From Streptomyces sp. WAC 01529 (GTDB lineage Bacteria > Actinomycetota > Actinomycetes > Streptomycetales > Streptomycetaceae), in contig NZ_CP029617.1 in NCBI RefSeq assembly GCF_003945545.1, forward strand, positions 5,751,001 to 5,815,000: a stretch of DNA of 64,000 nt, in the 5' to 3' direction. Under the pieces are notes generated by a model, which did not search any database, was not told the DNA's origin, and saw only the letters and a list, made by a program, of their open reading frames with translations. Every line of letters begins with the position of its first letter. The stretch's first letter is position 1. Positions 1 through 7,908 of the stretch are shown here, in pieces. The translations under genes were made by a program, and so were the position numbers.

Positions 1-397
1 CCTGGAACGAGGCGACGAGTTCGGCGGTCAGCCGTTCCCGCATGCGCGCGGCGAAGAGCGCGCTTCCCTGCGTGCCCAGCATCCGTCGATACAGGGCCGC
101 GCTCTCGGCGATGTGCTGGAACAGCTCGTACAACGGCTGTGGCGCGTCGTCCCGGGGCGCCTCGCGAGGGCACAGCGCCGCCGCGCGCGCCACATGCGCC
201 ACCGTCTCCTCCAGGGCGTCGGTGACCAGCGCGTTCACATCGGGGAAGTGCTGATAGAGCGTGGCCCGGTTCACCCCGGCGTGCTTGGCGACCTCCGACA
301 TGGTGATCGAGGCGGGGTCCTTGGCCGCGACCAGCTCCAAGATCGCTGTACGCAGCCGGGCCCGACTGCGCTGGGCGCGAGGGTCGTCCAGGTTCAT
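1..397 (-). CDS. TetR family transcriptional regulator (C-terminus cut by window edge)
   Basis: Read leftwards from the ATG at 397, the protein begins MNLDDPRAQRSRARLRTAIL and continues with a TetR helix-turn-helix (SITMSEVAKHAGVNRATLYQ, then HFPDVNALVTDAL), followed by a ligand-domain start (YELFQHIAESAALYRRMLG). About 132 codons are visible and the rest lies outside the window. It is divergent from the DsbA-like gene at 461, with only 63 bp between them. That gap carries two inverted repeats, so the simplest reading is a repressor controlling itself and its neighbour. The ligand is unknown. Family assignment is firm; the target is inferred from the layout. Confidence 0.85.
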   Translation of the reverse strand, partial: MNLDDPRAQRSRARLRTAILELVAAKDPASITMSEVAKHAGVNRATLYQHFPDVNALVTDALEETVAHVARAAALCPREAPRDDAPQPLYELFQHIAESAALYRRMLGTQGSALFAARMRERLTAELVASFQ

Positions 398-410
398 GCC
401 GCCACACTAG

Positions 411-450
411 CCGACACTTGTCGCTTTACTAACCGACAGGTGTCGGTTAG
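411..450. promoter_or_regulatory. Two inverted-repeat operators between tetR and dsbA-like gene
   Basis: Positions 429-450 form CTAACCGACA-GG-TGTCGGTTAG, with 10-bp perfect arms. A weaker relative, CGACA-CT-TGTCG, sits at 412-423. Both share the half-site CGACA/TGTCG and lie between the divergent starts at 397 and 461. This fits the paired operators of autoregulated TetR repressors. Binding by the adjacent TetR is inferred. Confidence 0.7.
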
Positions 451-460
451 CTTTCCGGTC

Positions 461-1468
461 ATGCGAATCGAGATCTGGGCAGACGTGGTCTGCGCATGGG
501 CGTTCATCGGCAAGCGCCGCCTGGAGAAGGCGCTGGCGACTCCGGGGCTCGCCGACGCCGGGGCCGAGGTGGTCTGGCGCCCCTTCAGGATCGACCCGGC
601 CACGCCGGACCGGGCGATCCCCCTGGAGGAGGCCTGGCGCGACCCGCTGGTCGACGCGGCCCTGCGGCAGTGCGCGCCCGGCCTGACACCGGCGGAGAAC
701 CGGGTCCGCATCTCCCGGATCGCGGCCGAGGAGGGGCTGGGGCCGCCGTGGGGAGCGGCCTGGCGGGCCGGCAGCCATGACGCCCACCGGCTCCTCCACC
801 TGGCCCTGGAGCACGGCGGCGGCGCGTTGCAGAACGAGGTGGCCGAGCAGGTGATGAGGGCGTACTTCATCGACGGCGACGACATCAGCGACCGTCGATG
901 CCTCGGGGCCGTTGCCCTTCGGGCGGGATTCGTCGAGGGGGCGGGGCTGTTGGACGCTGGTGCTGGTGCTGGTGCTGGTGCTGGTGATCGGGGGGTGCGG
1001 GAGAACCTTTTGATCGGCAAAGCGCGGGGCATCGCGACCTCGCCGACGATCGTGGTCGGCGACCGGGCGCTGGCCGGTGCCCAGGCGCCCGAGGTGATCG
1101 CGGACTTCCTCGCGGGCTGCCTCGCCGATGGAGGTCCGGGCCGGGAGGTGCCCGCCGAGGTCCGGCGGCTGCGCTGGGCCGAGTCCCTGCTGGACCAGCA
1201 CGACCCGCTCGGCGCGCTCACCCTGCTGAGGCCCCTGCTCGACGAGCACGGCGAGGACGTGAACGTCCGTCGGCTCGCGGCCCGCGGCTACTTCCACTCC
1301 GCCCAGCTGACGCGCGCCCACGATGTGCTGGAGCAACTGATCGTCGACGCGCCGGACGACTCCTACGCGCGACTGATGCTCGGCCGCACCCTCCAGCGCC
1401 TGGGCAGGGAGAAGCAGGCCGCGCCGCACCTGAGGGTGGCCGCCGCCATGACGCCGGAGTTCGCCTGA
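461..1468 (+). CDS. DsbA-family (FrnE-like) protein fused to a C-terminal TPR region
   Basis: This is a 335-aa protein. Residues 1-230 resemble the FrnE/polyketide dithiol-disulfide isomerase branch of the thioredoxin fold (start MRIEIWADVVCAWAFIGKRR; later ARGIATSPTIVVGDRAL before the cis-Pro region). The usual CPWC site reads C11-A-W-A14, so the second cysteine is missing and a normal dithiol cycle is not possible. Residues about 235-335 look like tetratricopeptide repeats (LDQHDPLGALTLLRPLLDEH, YARLMLGRTLQRLGREKQAA), which is longer than a typical 230-aa FrnE. A Gly-Ala run near residue 166 comes from a six-base repeat. I chose ATG 461 because it sits just after the operator and starts the conserved fold. 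Probably cytoplasmic: no signal peptide is seen. Confidence 0.8.
   Translation: MRIEIWADVVCAWAFIGKRRLEKALATPGLADAGAEVVWRPFRIDPATPDRAIPLEEAWRDPLVDAALRQCAPGLTPAENRVRISRIAAEEGLGPPWGAAWRAGSHDAHRLLHLALEHGGGALQNEVAEQVMRAYFIDGDDISDRRCLGAVALRAGFVEGAGLLDAGAGAGAGAGDRGVRENLLIGKARGIATSPTIVVGDRALAGAQAPEVIADFLAGCLADGGPGREVPAEVRRLRWAESLLDQHDPLGALTLLRPLLDEHGEDVNVRRLAARGYFHSAQLTRAHDVLEQLIVDAPDDSYARLMLGRTLQRLGREKQAAPHLRVAAAMTPEFA
956..985 (+). repeat. Hexanucleotide tandem repeat GCTGGT x5
   Basis: Five exact copies of GCTGGT lie inside the DsbA-like gene and encode an alternating Ala-Gly run. Slippage by whole units would keep the reading frame and change only the length of the linker. Confidence 0.9.
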
Positions 1469-1575
1469 CAGCGCCGAGAGGGCGGCATCCGGAGACGCCG
1501 CCCTCGGGGGGAGAACTGGGGGGAGAACGGGGGGAGGGAACGCGGGGCGGGGGAGCGGTGGCCGGGGGCCGGGTG

Positions 1576-2325
1576 TCAGTCGTCCGAGCCGTCGTTGTCC
1601 TGGTCGTCCTGGTCGTCACGGTCGTCGTGGTCGTCCTGACCGTCGTGGTCACGGTCGTCGTGGCGGTCCGCGGTGACCTTGCCGGTCTTCAGGTCGACGT
1701 TCCACTCGGACTCGGCGCCCTTGGCGCCCGTGGTCTCGACGCCCCAGGCACCCGCCTTGCCGTCGTCGTCCAGGTCGACGGAGGTCACCTTGCCCTTGGC
1801 GGCACCGGCGCGCGCGGCGTCCTCGGCGCTGGTGGACGCGCCCTTGAGCGCGGAGTTCACCCGGGCGGTGTCGGCGGCGTCGTCACCGGCCTCCCCCTCA
1901 TCGTTCTTGTCGACCCAGGTGCCGAGCACCTTGCCCGTGCCGGGGTCGACCTCGACCTCGTGCCAGGTGCTGCCCTTCAGGATGTCGACGCCCCAGACCA
2001 GGCCGCCGTCCTCCTCGTCCAGCTCGGCGGAGACCGCGGTGCCGGGGGTCTTCGCGAGGGCCGCCTTGATCGCGTCCGCGGCCGTCACCTTGGCGGCCTT
2101 GGCCTCGGCGGTGTTCTCCGCGGCGTCGTCGCGGTCGTCGCGGTCATCACCCTTGCGGTCGTCACGGTCGTCGCGGTCGTCGTCCTTGCGGTCGTCGTCC
2201 TTGACCTGGACGCTCGACTGCTTGGCGGCCGTCTCGTCGTCGCCGGTGGTCGCGAGGGCGGTGGCGGTGCCTCCCGTGATCAGGGCCGCGGCGGCGACGG
2301 TGGCGATGACGATGTTGCGCTTCAT
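1576..2325 (-). CDS. Exported PepSY-domain protein with Asp-rich linkers
   Basis: A 249-aa protein starts MKRNIVIATVAAAALITGGT, an N-terminal signal peptide or anchor. A highly charged Asp/Arg/Lys segment follows (about residues 38-70), then two PepSY-like modules (VTAADAIKAALAKTPGTAVS with DILKGSTWHEVEVDPGTGKV; and the second ending WNVDLKTGKVT), and a tail of D-rich repeats. PepSY domains are extracytoplasmic and are often proposed to inhibit peptidases or to partner sensors. The gene is divergent from a two-component system and preceded by a clear GGAGG site 6 nt from the ATG. The shared intergenic region suggests control by that system. The acidic tails could bind cations; that is speculation. 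Confidence 0.8.
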   Translation of the reverse strand: MKRNIVIATVAAAALITGGTATALATTGDDETAAKQSSVQVKDDDRKDDDRDDRDDRKGDDRDDRDDAAENTAEAKAAKVTAADAIKAALAKTPGTAVSAELDEEDGGLVWGVDILKGSTWHEVEVDPGTGKVLGTWVDKNDEGEAGDDAADTARVNSALKGASTSAEDAARAGAAKGKVTSVDLDDDGKAGAWGVETTGAKGAESEWNVDLKTGKVTADRHDDRDHDGQDDHDDRDDQDDQDNDGSDD

Positions 2326-2414
2326 GGAGTTCCTCCCGAGACGGTGGGCGAGTGTGGCGGCGGCCGGGGCCGCTGCCGTTCGCTTTCGATGAGGACCAAT
2401 CTGGCCGAACGATC

Positions 2415-2471
2415 CTGAACGGAAGCTGAAGCCGCCTGAAGAACTCTTCAGCTTCGCTCTGCCACCCTGAA
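2415..2471 (+). promoter_or_regulatory. CTGAA direct repeats, candidate response-regulator sites
   Basis: CTGAA begins at 2415, 2426 and 2436 (spacings 11 and 10 bp), with an inverted copy CTTCAGC near 2446 and another CTGAA at 2467. OmpR/PhoB-type regulators bind tandem half-sites about 11 bp apart, so this cluster between the PepSY gene and the response-regulator gene is a plausible autoregulatory site. Confidence 0.5.
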
Positions 2472-2474
2472 CGC

Positions 2475-3140
2475 ATGCGTTTGTTGATCGTGGAGGACGA
2501 GAAGCGGCTTGCCCTGTCGCTCGCCAAGGGCCTGACCGCCGAGGGCTACGCCGTCGACGTCGTCCACGACGGCGTCGACGGACTGCACCGGGCGAGCGAA
2601 GGCACGTACGACCTGGTCATCCTCGACATCATGCTGCCGGGCATGAACGGCTACCGCGTCTGCTCCACGCTGCGCGCCGCGGGCCACGACGTGCCGATCC
2701 TGATGCTCACCGCCAAGGACGGCGAGTACGACGAGGCGGAGGGGCTGGACACGGGCGCCGACGACTACCTCACGAAGCCGTTCTCGTACGTCGTGCTCGT
2801 GGCCCGTGTGAAGGCGCTGCTGCGCCGCCGGGGCAACGGCGGCCCGTCGCCCCTCCACACCCTGGGCGACCTCAAGGTCGACACGGCCGCGCGGCGCGTC
2901 TTCCGCGGCGAGGACGAGATCACCCTCACCGCCAAGGAGTTCGCGGTCCTCGAACAGCTCGTGCTGCGGGCCGGGGAGGTCGTCTCCAAGGGCGACATCC
3001 TCGAACACGTCTGGGACTTCGCGTATGAGGGGGACCCGAACATCGTCGAGGTGTACGTGAGCACGCTGCGCCGCAAGCTGGGTGCGGCGCTCATCAAGAC
3101 GGTGCGCGGCGCCGGTTACCGTCTCGAGGCCCCGAGGTGA
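2475..3140 (+). CDS. OmpR/PhoB-family response regulator
   Basis: A 221-aa protein with a receiver domain (residues 1-115) carrying the acidic pair E7/D8, the phosphoacceptor D51 in LVILDIMLPGMNG, the LTAKD switch region and the conserved Lys of DDYLTKPF. A winged-helix DNA-binding domain follows (TLTAKEFAVLEQLVLRAGEV; VEVYVSTLRRKLG). It overlaps the kinase gene start by 4 nt (GTGA), so the pair is translationally coupled. By position next to absC it matches the S. coelicolor SCO5403 locus as I remember it. The signal is unknown; the divergent PepSY gene is the most obvious target. Confidence 0.93.
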   Translation: MRLLIVEDEKRLALSLAKGLTAEGYAVDVVHDGVDGLHRASEGTYDLVILDIMLPGMNGYRVCSTLRAAGHDVPILMLTAKDGEYDEAEGLDTGADDYLTKPFSYVVLVARVKALLRRRGNGGPSPLHTLGDLKVDTAARRVFRGEDEITLTAKEFAVLEQLVLRAGEVVSKGDILEHVWDFAYEGDPNIVEVYVSTLRRKLGAALIKTVRGAGYRLEAPR

Positions 3141-4675
3141 GGCGGCTGTTCGGTTCCGTGCGCGCCCGGGCCACGCTCGGCGCGAGCCTGGTCGTGGCCC
3201 TCGCGCTGATCGCGGCGGGCGCCGCCGTGCTGCTCTCGCTGCGCGCCAACCTCACCGGCCAGGCGGACGGCCGCGCCGACTCCGCCGCCCGCGAGGTCGC
3301 CTCCCAGCTGGCAACGGGCCGGGCGTACGGCGATCTCGACCTGCCCGACGGCGAGGACGCCCCCGTCCAAGTGGTCGACGAGAACCGCAAGTTGGTGGCC
3401 GCAAGCGAGGACCTGGAGCGCATCAGCGGCACCGGCGTCGACGCGGTCAAGCCCGGCTCCGCCGCCGCGAAGCCGTCCGGTGCCGGGGCGGGCGACGGCG
3501 ACGGGGACGGCGACAGTGACGGGGACGGCGACGGGGACGGGGAATCGGACAGCGCGGAAAAGTCGCAGGCTTCCGACCGAGCGGGCCGCCCCGACTCCGC
3601 CGACCCCGCCGACTCCGCCGAGCCCGGCGAGATCGACGACGAGGCCGACTACACCGACGGCTCCGCCACCGTCGACGGCGAGAGCGCCGACTACCGCTTC
3701 GCCGCCGTCGAGGTGAGCACGGAGGACAAGGGCGACCTCACCGTCTACGCCGGCGGCTCGCTCTCCGACGAACGGAGCGCGGTCTCGACGGCGTTGACGT
3801 CCATGCTCATCGGCTTCCCCCTGCTGCTCGGCGTCGTCGCGGGCGTCACCTGGCTGGTGACGCGCCGCGCGCTGCGCCCCGTGGCCGCGATCACCGCCGA
3901 GATGTCCGCGATCACCGCTTCGGAGGACCTCGCGCGCCGCGTGCCCGAGCCGGACACGCACGACGAGATCGCCCGCCTCGCCCGCACGACGAACGAGACG
4001 CTGACCGCTTTGCAGACCTCCGTGGAGCGCCAGCGGCGCTTCGTGGCGGACGCCTCGCACGAGCTGCGCAGCCCCATCGCCTCGCTGCGCACACAGCTCG
4101 AAGTCGGCGCCGCGCACCCGGAGTTGCTGGACGTCGACGGCGCCGTCGAGGACACCGTGCGGCTCCAGGAACTCGCCGCCGATCTGCTCCTGCTCGCCCG
4201 CCTCGACGCGGGCGAGAAACCCGGCGAGGCGCGCGTCGATCTGGCGGCCTTCGTCCGGGAGGAGCTCTCGCAGCGCACCCGGGACCGTGTCGACGTCCAC
4301 ACGGACCTGGAGAGCGTCGAAGTCGCGGGCTCACGCGGCCAGTTGGCGCGGGTGCTCGGCAACCTTCTGAACAACGCGCAGCGCCACGCCCGCTCCCGCG
4401 TCACGGTCACCACCCGGGCCGATGGCGCGTGGGCGGTCCTTGAGGTGACCGATGACGGAAGCGGGGTGCCCCCGGGCGAACGGGAGCGGATCTTCGAGCG
4501 GTTCGTACGTCTGGATGACGCGCGGACCCGGGACGAGGGCGGGGCCGGTCTGGGCCTCGCGATCGCGCGGGACGTGGCGGCGCGGCACGGCGGCACGCTC
4601 GGGGTCGGGGAGGCGCCGTGCGGGGGTGCGCTCTTCCAGCTCCGGCTGCCCCGCCCTCGGCCGTCGGCGCGTTGA
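3137..4675 (+). CDS. Membrane sensor histidine kinase with Gly-Asp-rich extracytoplasmic insert
   Basis: A 512-aa kinase. TM1 is at about residues 14-36 and TM2 at about 219-241, followed by HAMP and a HisKA box with H308 in FVADASHELRSPIAS. The ATPase boxes are N (NLLNNAQRHA), G1 (DDGSGVPPGE), F (IFERFVRLDD) and G2 (GAGLGLAIAR). The extracytoplasmic loop contains a low-complexity stretch (about 113-170) of alternating Gly-Asp and Asp-Ser-Ala-Glu that is not part of any known sensor fold I recognise. The GTG start overlaps the regulator stop. With the Asp-rich PepSY neighbour, a role in sensing cations or envelope charge is an attractive but unproven idea. Confidence 0.92.
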   Translation: MRRLFGSVRARATLGASLVVALALIAAGAAVLLSLRANLTGQADGRADSAAREVASQLATGRAYGDLDLPDGEDAPVQVVDENRKLVAASEDLERISGTGVDAVKPGSAAAKPSGAGAGDGDGDGDSDGDGDGDGESDSAEKSQASDRAGRPDSADPADSAEPGEIDDEADYTDGSATVDGESADYRFAAVEVSTEDKGDLTVYAGGSLSDERSAVSTALTSMLIGFPLLLGVVAGVTWLVTRRALRPVAAITAEMSAITASEDLARRVPEPDTHDEIARLARTTNETLTALQTSVERQRRFVADASHELRSPIASLRTQLEVGAAHPELLDVDGAVEDTVRLQELAADLLLLARLDAGEKPGEARVDLAAFVREELSQRTRDRVDVHTDLESVEVAGSRGQLARVLGNLLNNAQRHARSRVTVTTRADGAWAVLEVTDDGSGVPPGERERIFERFVRLDDARTRDEGGAGLGLAIARDVAARHGGTLGVGEAPCGGALFQLRLPRPRPSAR

Positions 4676-4705
4676 GGGAGGGCGTGGCCGGTCGCCGCGG
4701 AGGGG

Positions 4706-5182
4706 TCAGGGCTTGCCGCGCTGGGAGCGCAAGTGCTCGGCGATGGGGGTCAGGGCCTTGTGCAGCTCGCCGAGCGCCTCGGGGGAGACGAGGTCGACGA
4801 AGTGCCGCCGCACGGAGGCGACGTGGTGCGGGGCCACCTTCTGCATGGTCTCCATGCCCTCCTCGGTGAGGACGGTGTAGAGGCCGCGCCGGTCGGACTC
4901 GCAGTTCTCACGGCGCACCAGGCCCGCGTTCTCCATGCGGGTGATCTGGTGGGACAGGCGGCTCTTGGACTGCAGGGTGGCGGCGGCGAGATCGCTCATG
5001 CGCATCCGCAGCTCGTCCGATTCGGAGAGATGCACGAGAATGTCGTAGTCGTTCATGGTCAGGTTGAACGGCTGAAGGTCCTTTTCGAGCTGATACGTCA
5101 GCATCCTGTTGACCTCCACGTGGGTGCGCCAGGCGCACTGTTCCTCGTCGGTCAGCCACTGCGGGGCCGTCTCGGTCTCCAT
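4706..5182 (-). CDS. absC: MarR-family regulator, AbsC orthologue candidate
   Basis: A 158-aa winged-helix protein. The DNA-binding region reads MRMSDLAAATLQSKSRLSHQ then ITRMENAGLVRRE with the wing CESDRRGLYTVLT. I chose the ATG at 5182 (METETAPQW), because the longer frame back to 5305 adds only unrelated residues. The length and position beside the two-component system match S. coelicolor AbsC (SCO5405), known to affect antibiotic production and zinc-limited coelibactin expression. That orthology rests on memory and synteny. It is convergent with the kinase gene. Confidence 0.8.
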   Translation of the reverse strand: METETAPQWLTDEEQCAWRTHVEVNRMLTYQLEKDLQPFNLTMNDYDILVHLSESDELRMRMSDLAAATLQSKSRLSHQITRMENAGLVRRENCESDRRGLYTVLTEEGMETMQKVAPHHVASVRRHFVDLVSPEALGELHKALTPIAEHLRSQRGKP

Positions 5183-5301
5183 GGAATCGATTCTACCTAA
5201 GAAGTTGAAAGGTGAACGAATGGTGGGATGTGACGCGCCTCGCATCCCCCGGTCGCAAGGAGGGGCACAGGCGTTCGCCGTCACACTCCGCAGACTACCG
5301 C

Positions 5302-6108
5302 TCACAGCCCGAAGCGACGCTGGAGGTCCCCCAGTTGTCCGGGAAGACGCGGTGCGCCGGATTGCGGACCCGGTGGAGTGGGAGCGCTCCTCCCACTCGG
5401 CACTCCCGCCTGGTCCGGCACCCCTCCCGTCGCCTGCTCGGGCAGGAGCGCCTCGGTCGACTGGAGCAGTACCGTGCCGGCCCCCACGAACTCGAACTGG
5501 TGCTCCTCCCCGGAGGTGCCGCCGACGCCGGTCAGTGCCCGCAGGCCTCCGATCACACCGGTGAGGTAACCGTGGTCATAGTGATGGCACGGTGAAGGGC
5601 AGTCCGCCCACCCCACGAGCGCCTGTGGATCGACGCGGATCGGCGGTTCCATGAACACCACCGGACCGTTCGACGCGGCCACGAACTTTCCGGTTCCGAT
5701 GAGTGTCAGGAAGCCCGGAACGATCGATTGCTTCAACGCGAGAGTTGGCTGAAAAGCGAGGAGGTTGCCCGAGCGAATGGTCAGGTTGCCCTCATCAAGG
5801 TCGTACGAATTAACGTCGAATGCCCGGTCGGCGAGGAGCATCTTGCCCTGGCCGTCCGCCACCACCCAGTCACTTGCGTGCAGCGGCGAATGAAAACTGG
5901 TCCGGACCAGACGGTCGAGACGGCCGTGCCCGATGCCGTTGAAGTCGATCCGCCCGTAGTAGGCGATCATCTTCCCCTTTTGCAGAAACCACTGGCTTCC
6001 CTTCAGCTCCACGCAGAAGGTGTACGCGTTAACGTTGTCGTCGCTCGGCAGTGTCAGGGGGTCGAAGACCGCGGGCGCGCCCGCCGGGGTCGATACGTGG
6101 GGATTCAC
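5302..6108 (-). CDS. AIM24-family protein (third gene of a three-gene set)
   Basis: A 268-aa protein with the beta-rich AIM24 fold (VNAYTFCVELKGSQWFLQKG, KMLLADRAFDVNSYDLDEG, TLIGTGKFVAASNGPVVFME). It is longer than its two upstream relatives because of a Pro/Gly-rich C-terminal tail (about residues 215-268). The GTG start overlaps the stop of the gene at 6105 (GTGA), so the genes are translationally coupled. AIM24 domains are found in a mitochondrial biogenesis protein and in many bacterial tandem sets, but no biochemical activity is established. It contains DCPSPCHHYDHGY, a Cys/His cluster not seen in the paralogues. Confidence 0.85.
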   Translation of the reverse strand: MNPHVSTPAGAPAVFDPLTLPSDDNVNAYTFCVELKGSQWFLQKGKMIAYYGRIDFNGIGHGRLDRLVRTSFHSPLHASDWVVADGQGKMLLADRAFDVNSYDLDEGNLTIRSGNLLAFQPTLALKQSIVPGFLTLIGTGKFVAASNGPVVFMEPPIRVDPQALVGWADCPSPCHHYDHGYLTGVIGGLRALTGVGGTSGEEHQFEFVGAGTVLLQSTEALLPEQATGGVPDQAGVPSGRSAPTPPGPQSGAPRLPGQLGDLQRRFGL

Positions 6109-6755
6109 AGCTTCTCCTCCGAGGCCTGTACGAACACCACGCCGCTGCCCGACAGCTCCAGCTGGAACGCCTCGCCGGAGCCGCGGCCCACCATGTCGCG
6201 CCAGCCGAGCGCGGTGGAGAGTTTGTTGCGCACGTCGCCGTGGTGCGCCACATAGGCCTGGGGGTCGACATGGACCGGGCGCTGGGGGGTGATCGGGACC
6301 TCGATGACGCCGCCGTGCGCCATGACGGCGACCGCGCCGTGGCCCTTCAGGGTCGTGGTGAACAGGCCCTGGCCGGTGACCTGGCCGCGCACCATGCCCA
6401 TGACGCCGCCCTGGGAGCCCATGAACATCGTGCCCTGCCGGAGCGTGCCGTCGAAGGCGAGCAGGCGGTCCGCCTCCACGTACAGCGTGTCTCCGGTGAG
6501 GCCTATCACCTGGATGTGGTGGCCGCCGTGCCCGAACAGGACCGTCCCGCTGCCCTCCACGGTCATCAGGGGCGTCGCCTCGCCTGCGACCCGGCGGCCG
6601 ATCATGGACGCCAGACCGCCCTGACCGCCCTGGAGGTTGGGAGTGAAGGAGACGTCTCCCTGATAGGCGAGCATGGCGCCGCGCTGACTGAAGATCTTGG
6701 CGCCCGGTGCCACCGTCGCCTCGACCATCTTCGAATTGATCTCCCGGAAGGGCAT
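6105..6755 (-). CDS. AIM24-family protein (second gene of the set)
   Basis: A 216-aa protein starting MPFREINSKMVEATVAPGAK at ATG 6755; the longer frame upstream is antisense-like sequence. It has the family pattern of short beta strands with repeated Gly (GAMLAYQGDVSFTPNLQGG, LASMIGRRVAGEATPLMTVE, GTVLFGHGGHHIQVIGL). It starts 1 nt after the stop of the preceding gene and overlaps the next, so all three form one operon read leftwards. No catalytic residues can be proposed. The conserved glycines and VxPQAYVAHHGDV motif are shared with the neighbour at 6757. Confidence 0.88.
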   Translation of the reverse strand: MPFREINSKMVEATVAPGAKIFSQRGAMLAYQGDVSFTPNLQGGQGGLASMIGRRVAGEATPLMTVEGSGTVLFGHGGHHIQVIGLTGDTLYVEADRLLAFDGTLRQGTMFMGSQGGVMGMVRGQVTGQGLFTTTLKGHGAVAVMAHGGVIEVPITPQRPVHVDPQAYVAHHGDVRNKLSTALGWRDMVGRGSGEAFQLELSGSGVVFVQASEEKL

Positions 6756-6756
6756 G

Positions 6757-7395
6757 TCAGACGTCCCCCGCGATCGTGGTGCGCTCACTGGGCTGTACGT
6801 AGACCAGGCCGTCGCCCTCGAAGCGGACCTGGAAGGCCTCGCCGCCGCCCTCGCCCAGGAACGTGCGGAAGGTGACGCCGGACTGGAAGCTCTGGCGGAC
6901 ATCGCCCTGGTGCGCGATATACGCCCCCGGGTCGACCGTCAGCGGATACTGCCGGGAGACGCGCAGCACCACGGCGGGGCCGTCGGAGACGATCGCCGCC
7001 TGGCCCGTGCCCTCCACGGTCGTCGTGAACAGGCCGTTCCCCTGGGTCGCGCCGCGCAGTCCCGTGAAGCTCGTGCCGGTGCGCAGGCCGGCGTCGGTGC
7101 ACAGCAGATTGCCCGCCTCCACATACAGCTTGTCGCCGCGCAGCTCCACGAGATTGATCTCCGTGGCGCGGTCGGCGAACCAGCAGGTGCCGTGCCCCTT
7201 CACCTCCATCACCGTCATCTGCTCGCCGGTGACGCGGCGGGTCACCATGCCGCGTATGCCCTCGCCGCCACCGGACATCTTTTTGAAGGCCATCTGGCCG
7301 TCATAGGCGACCATCGAGCCGTTCTTCGCCTTCACCGCGTCGCCCGTCATGTCGACGGCGAGCACTCTGCTCCCCTGGAGCCGGAACGTAGCCAC
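6757..7395 (-). CDS. AIM24-family protein (first gene of the set)
   Basis: A 212-aa protein. I chose GTG 7395 (VATFRLQGSRVLAVDMTGDA) because the domain begins there; the open frame continues to 7707 but runs antisense to the DUF3817 gene. The internal pattern (GSMVAYDGQMAFKKMSGGGE, MVTRRVTGEQMTVMEVKG, VDPGAYIAHQGDVRQSFQSG) matches the next gene closely, so the pair probably arose by duplication. It is the promoter-proximal gene of the three. The function of the AIM24 fold in bacteria is unknown. Confidence 0.87.
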   Translation of the reverse strand: MATFRLQGSRVLAVDMTGDAVKAKNGSMVAYDGQMAFKKMSGGGEGIRGMVTRRVTGEQMTVMEVKGHGTCWFADRATEINLVELRGDKLYVEAGNLLCTDAGLRTGTSFTGLRGATQGNGLFTTTVEGTGQAAIVSDGPAVVLRVSRQYPLTVDPGAYIAHQGDVRQSFQSGVTFRTFLGEGGGEAFQVRFEGDGLVYVQPSERTTIAGDV

Positions 7396-7563
7396 GAATC
7401 GACGGTAGCCGCCCCGTACCCACCCAGAACAGGGTGAAGGGCCCTGAGCGAACCCCGAGAACACCCCGATGTCACAATGAGGGTCGCTTGTGCGCCCGTT
7501 CACAAGATCGCGCCGCCGAGCGTGCAGCTCCCGCCCGCCGCCCCCACTCACCGAAGGTGACCC

Positions 7564-7908
7564 GTGGACATCAAGACCGCTTCCGCACTCCGCCGCCTCC
7601 GCCTGGTCTCGGCCCCCGAGGCCGTCTCCTTCCTGCTGCTGCTCGTCTGCTCGGTGCTCAAGCGGACCACGGAGTTCAACGCCGTGCCGGCGATGGGCAT
7701 GATCCACGGTGTGCTCTTCGTCCTGTACGTGCTCTTCTGGCTGGACGCCTGGAACCGCACGAAGTGGGAGCTCAAGACCGCCGCCCTGTACTTCGTCCTC
7801 TCCGTCCTGCCGACCGGTGGCTTCTTCGCCGAGCGCAAGCTGAAGCGGGAGGCCGAGTCCGCGGTGATCGCGTCGCGCGCCCGCAAGGAAGGGATCGTCA
7901 ACGCATGA
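7564..7908 (+). CDS. DUF3817 integral membrane protein
   Basis: A 114-aa membrane protein with GTG start at 7564 (MDIKTASALRRLRLVSAPEA). Three hydrophobic spans are visible (AVSFLLLLVCSVL, GMIHGVLFVLYVLFWLDAW, AALYFVLSVLPTGGFFAE) and the C-terminus is basic. The HGVLF..Y and PTGGFFAERK signatures are shared with the protein at 16782-17114, so the window holds two paralogues. The stop overlaps the ATG of the next gene (ATGA). Function is unknown. Confidence 0.85.
   Translation: MDIKTASALRRLRLVSAPEAVSFLLLLVCSVLKRTTEFNAVPAMGMIHGVLFVLYVLFWLDAWNRTKWELKTAALYFVLSVLPTGGFFAERKLKREAESAVIASRARKEGIVNA

Noticed and set aside
113..460. N-terminal extension of the DsbA-like gene back to 113
   Set aside because: It would overlap the divergent TetR gene and both operators; the fold starts at 461.
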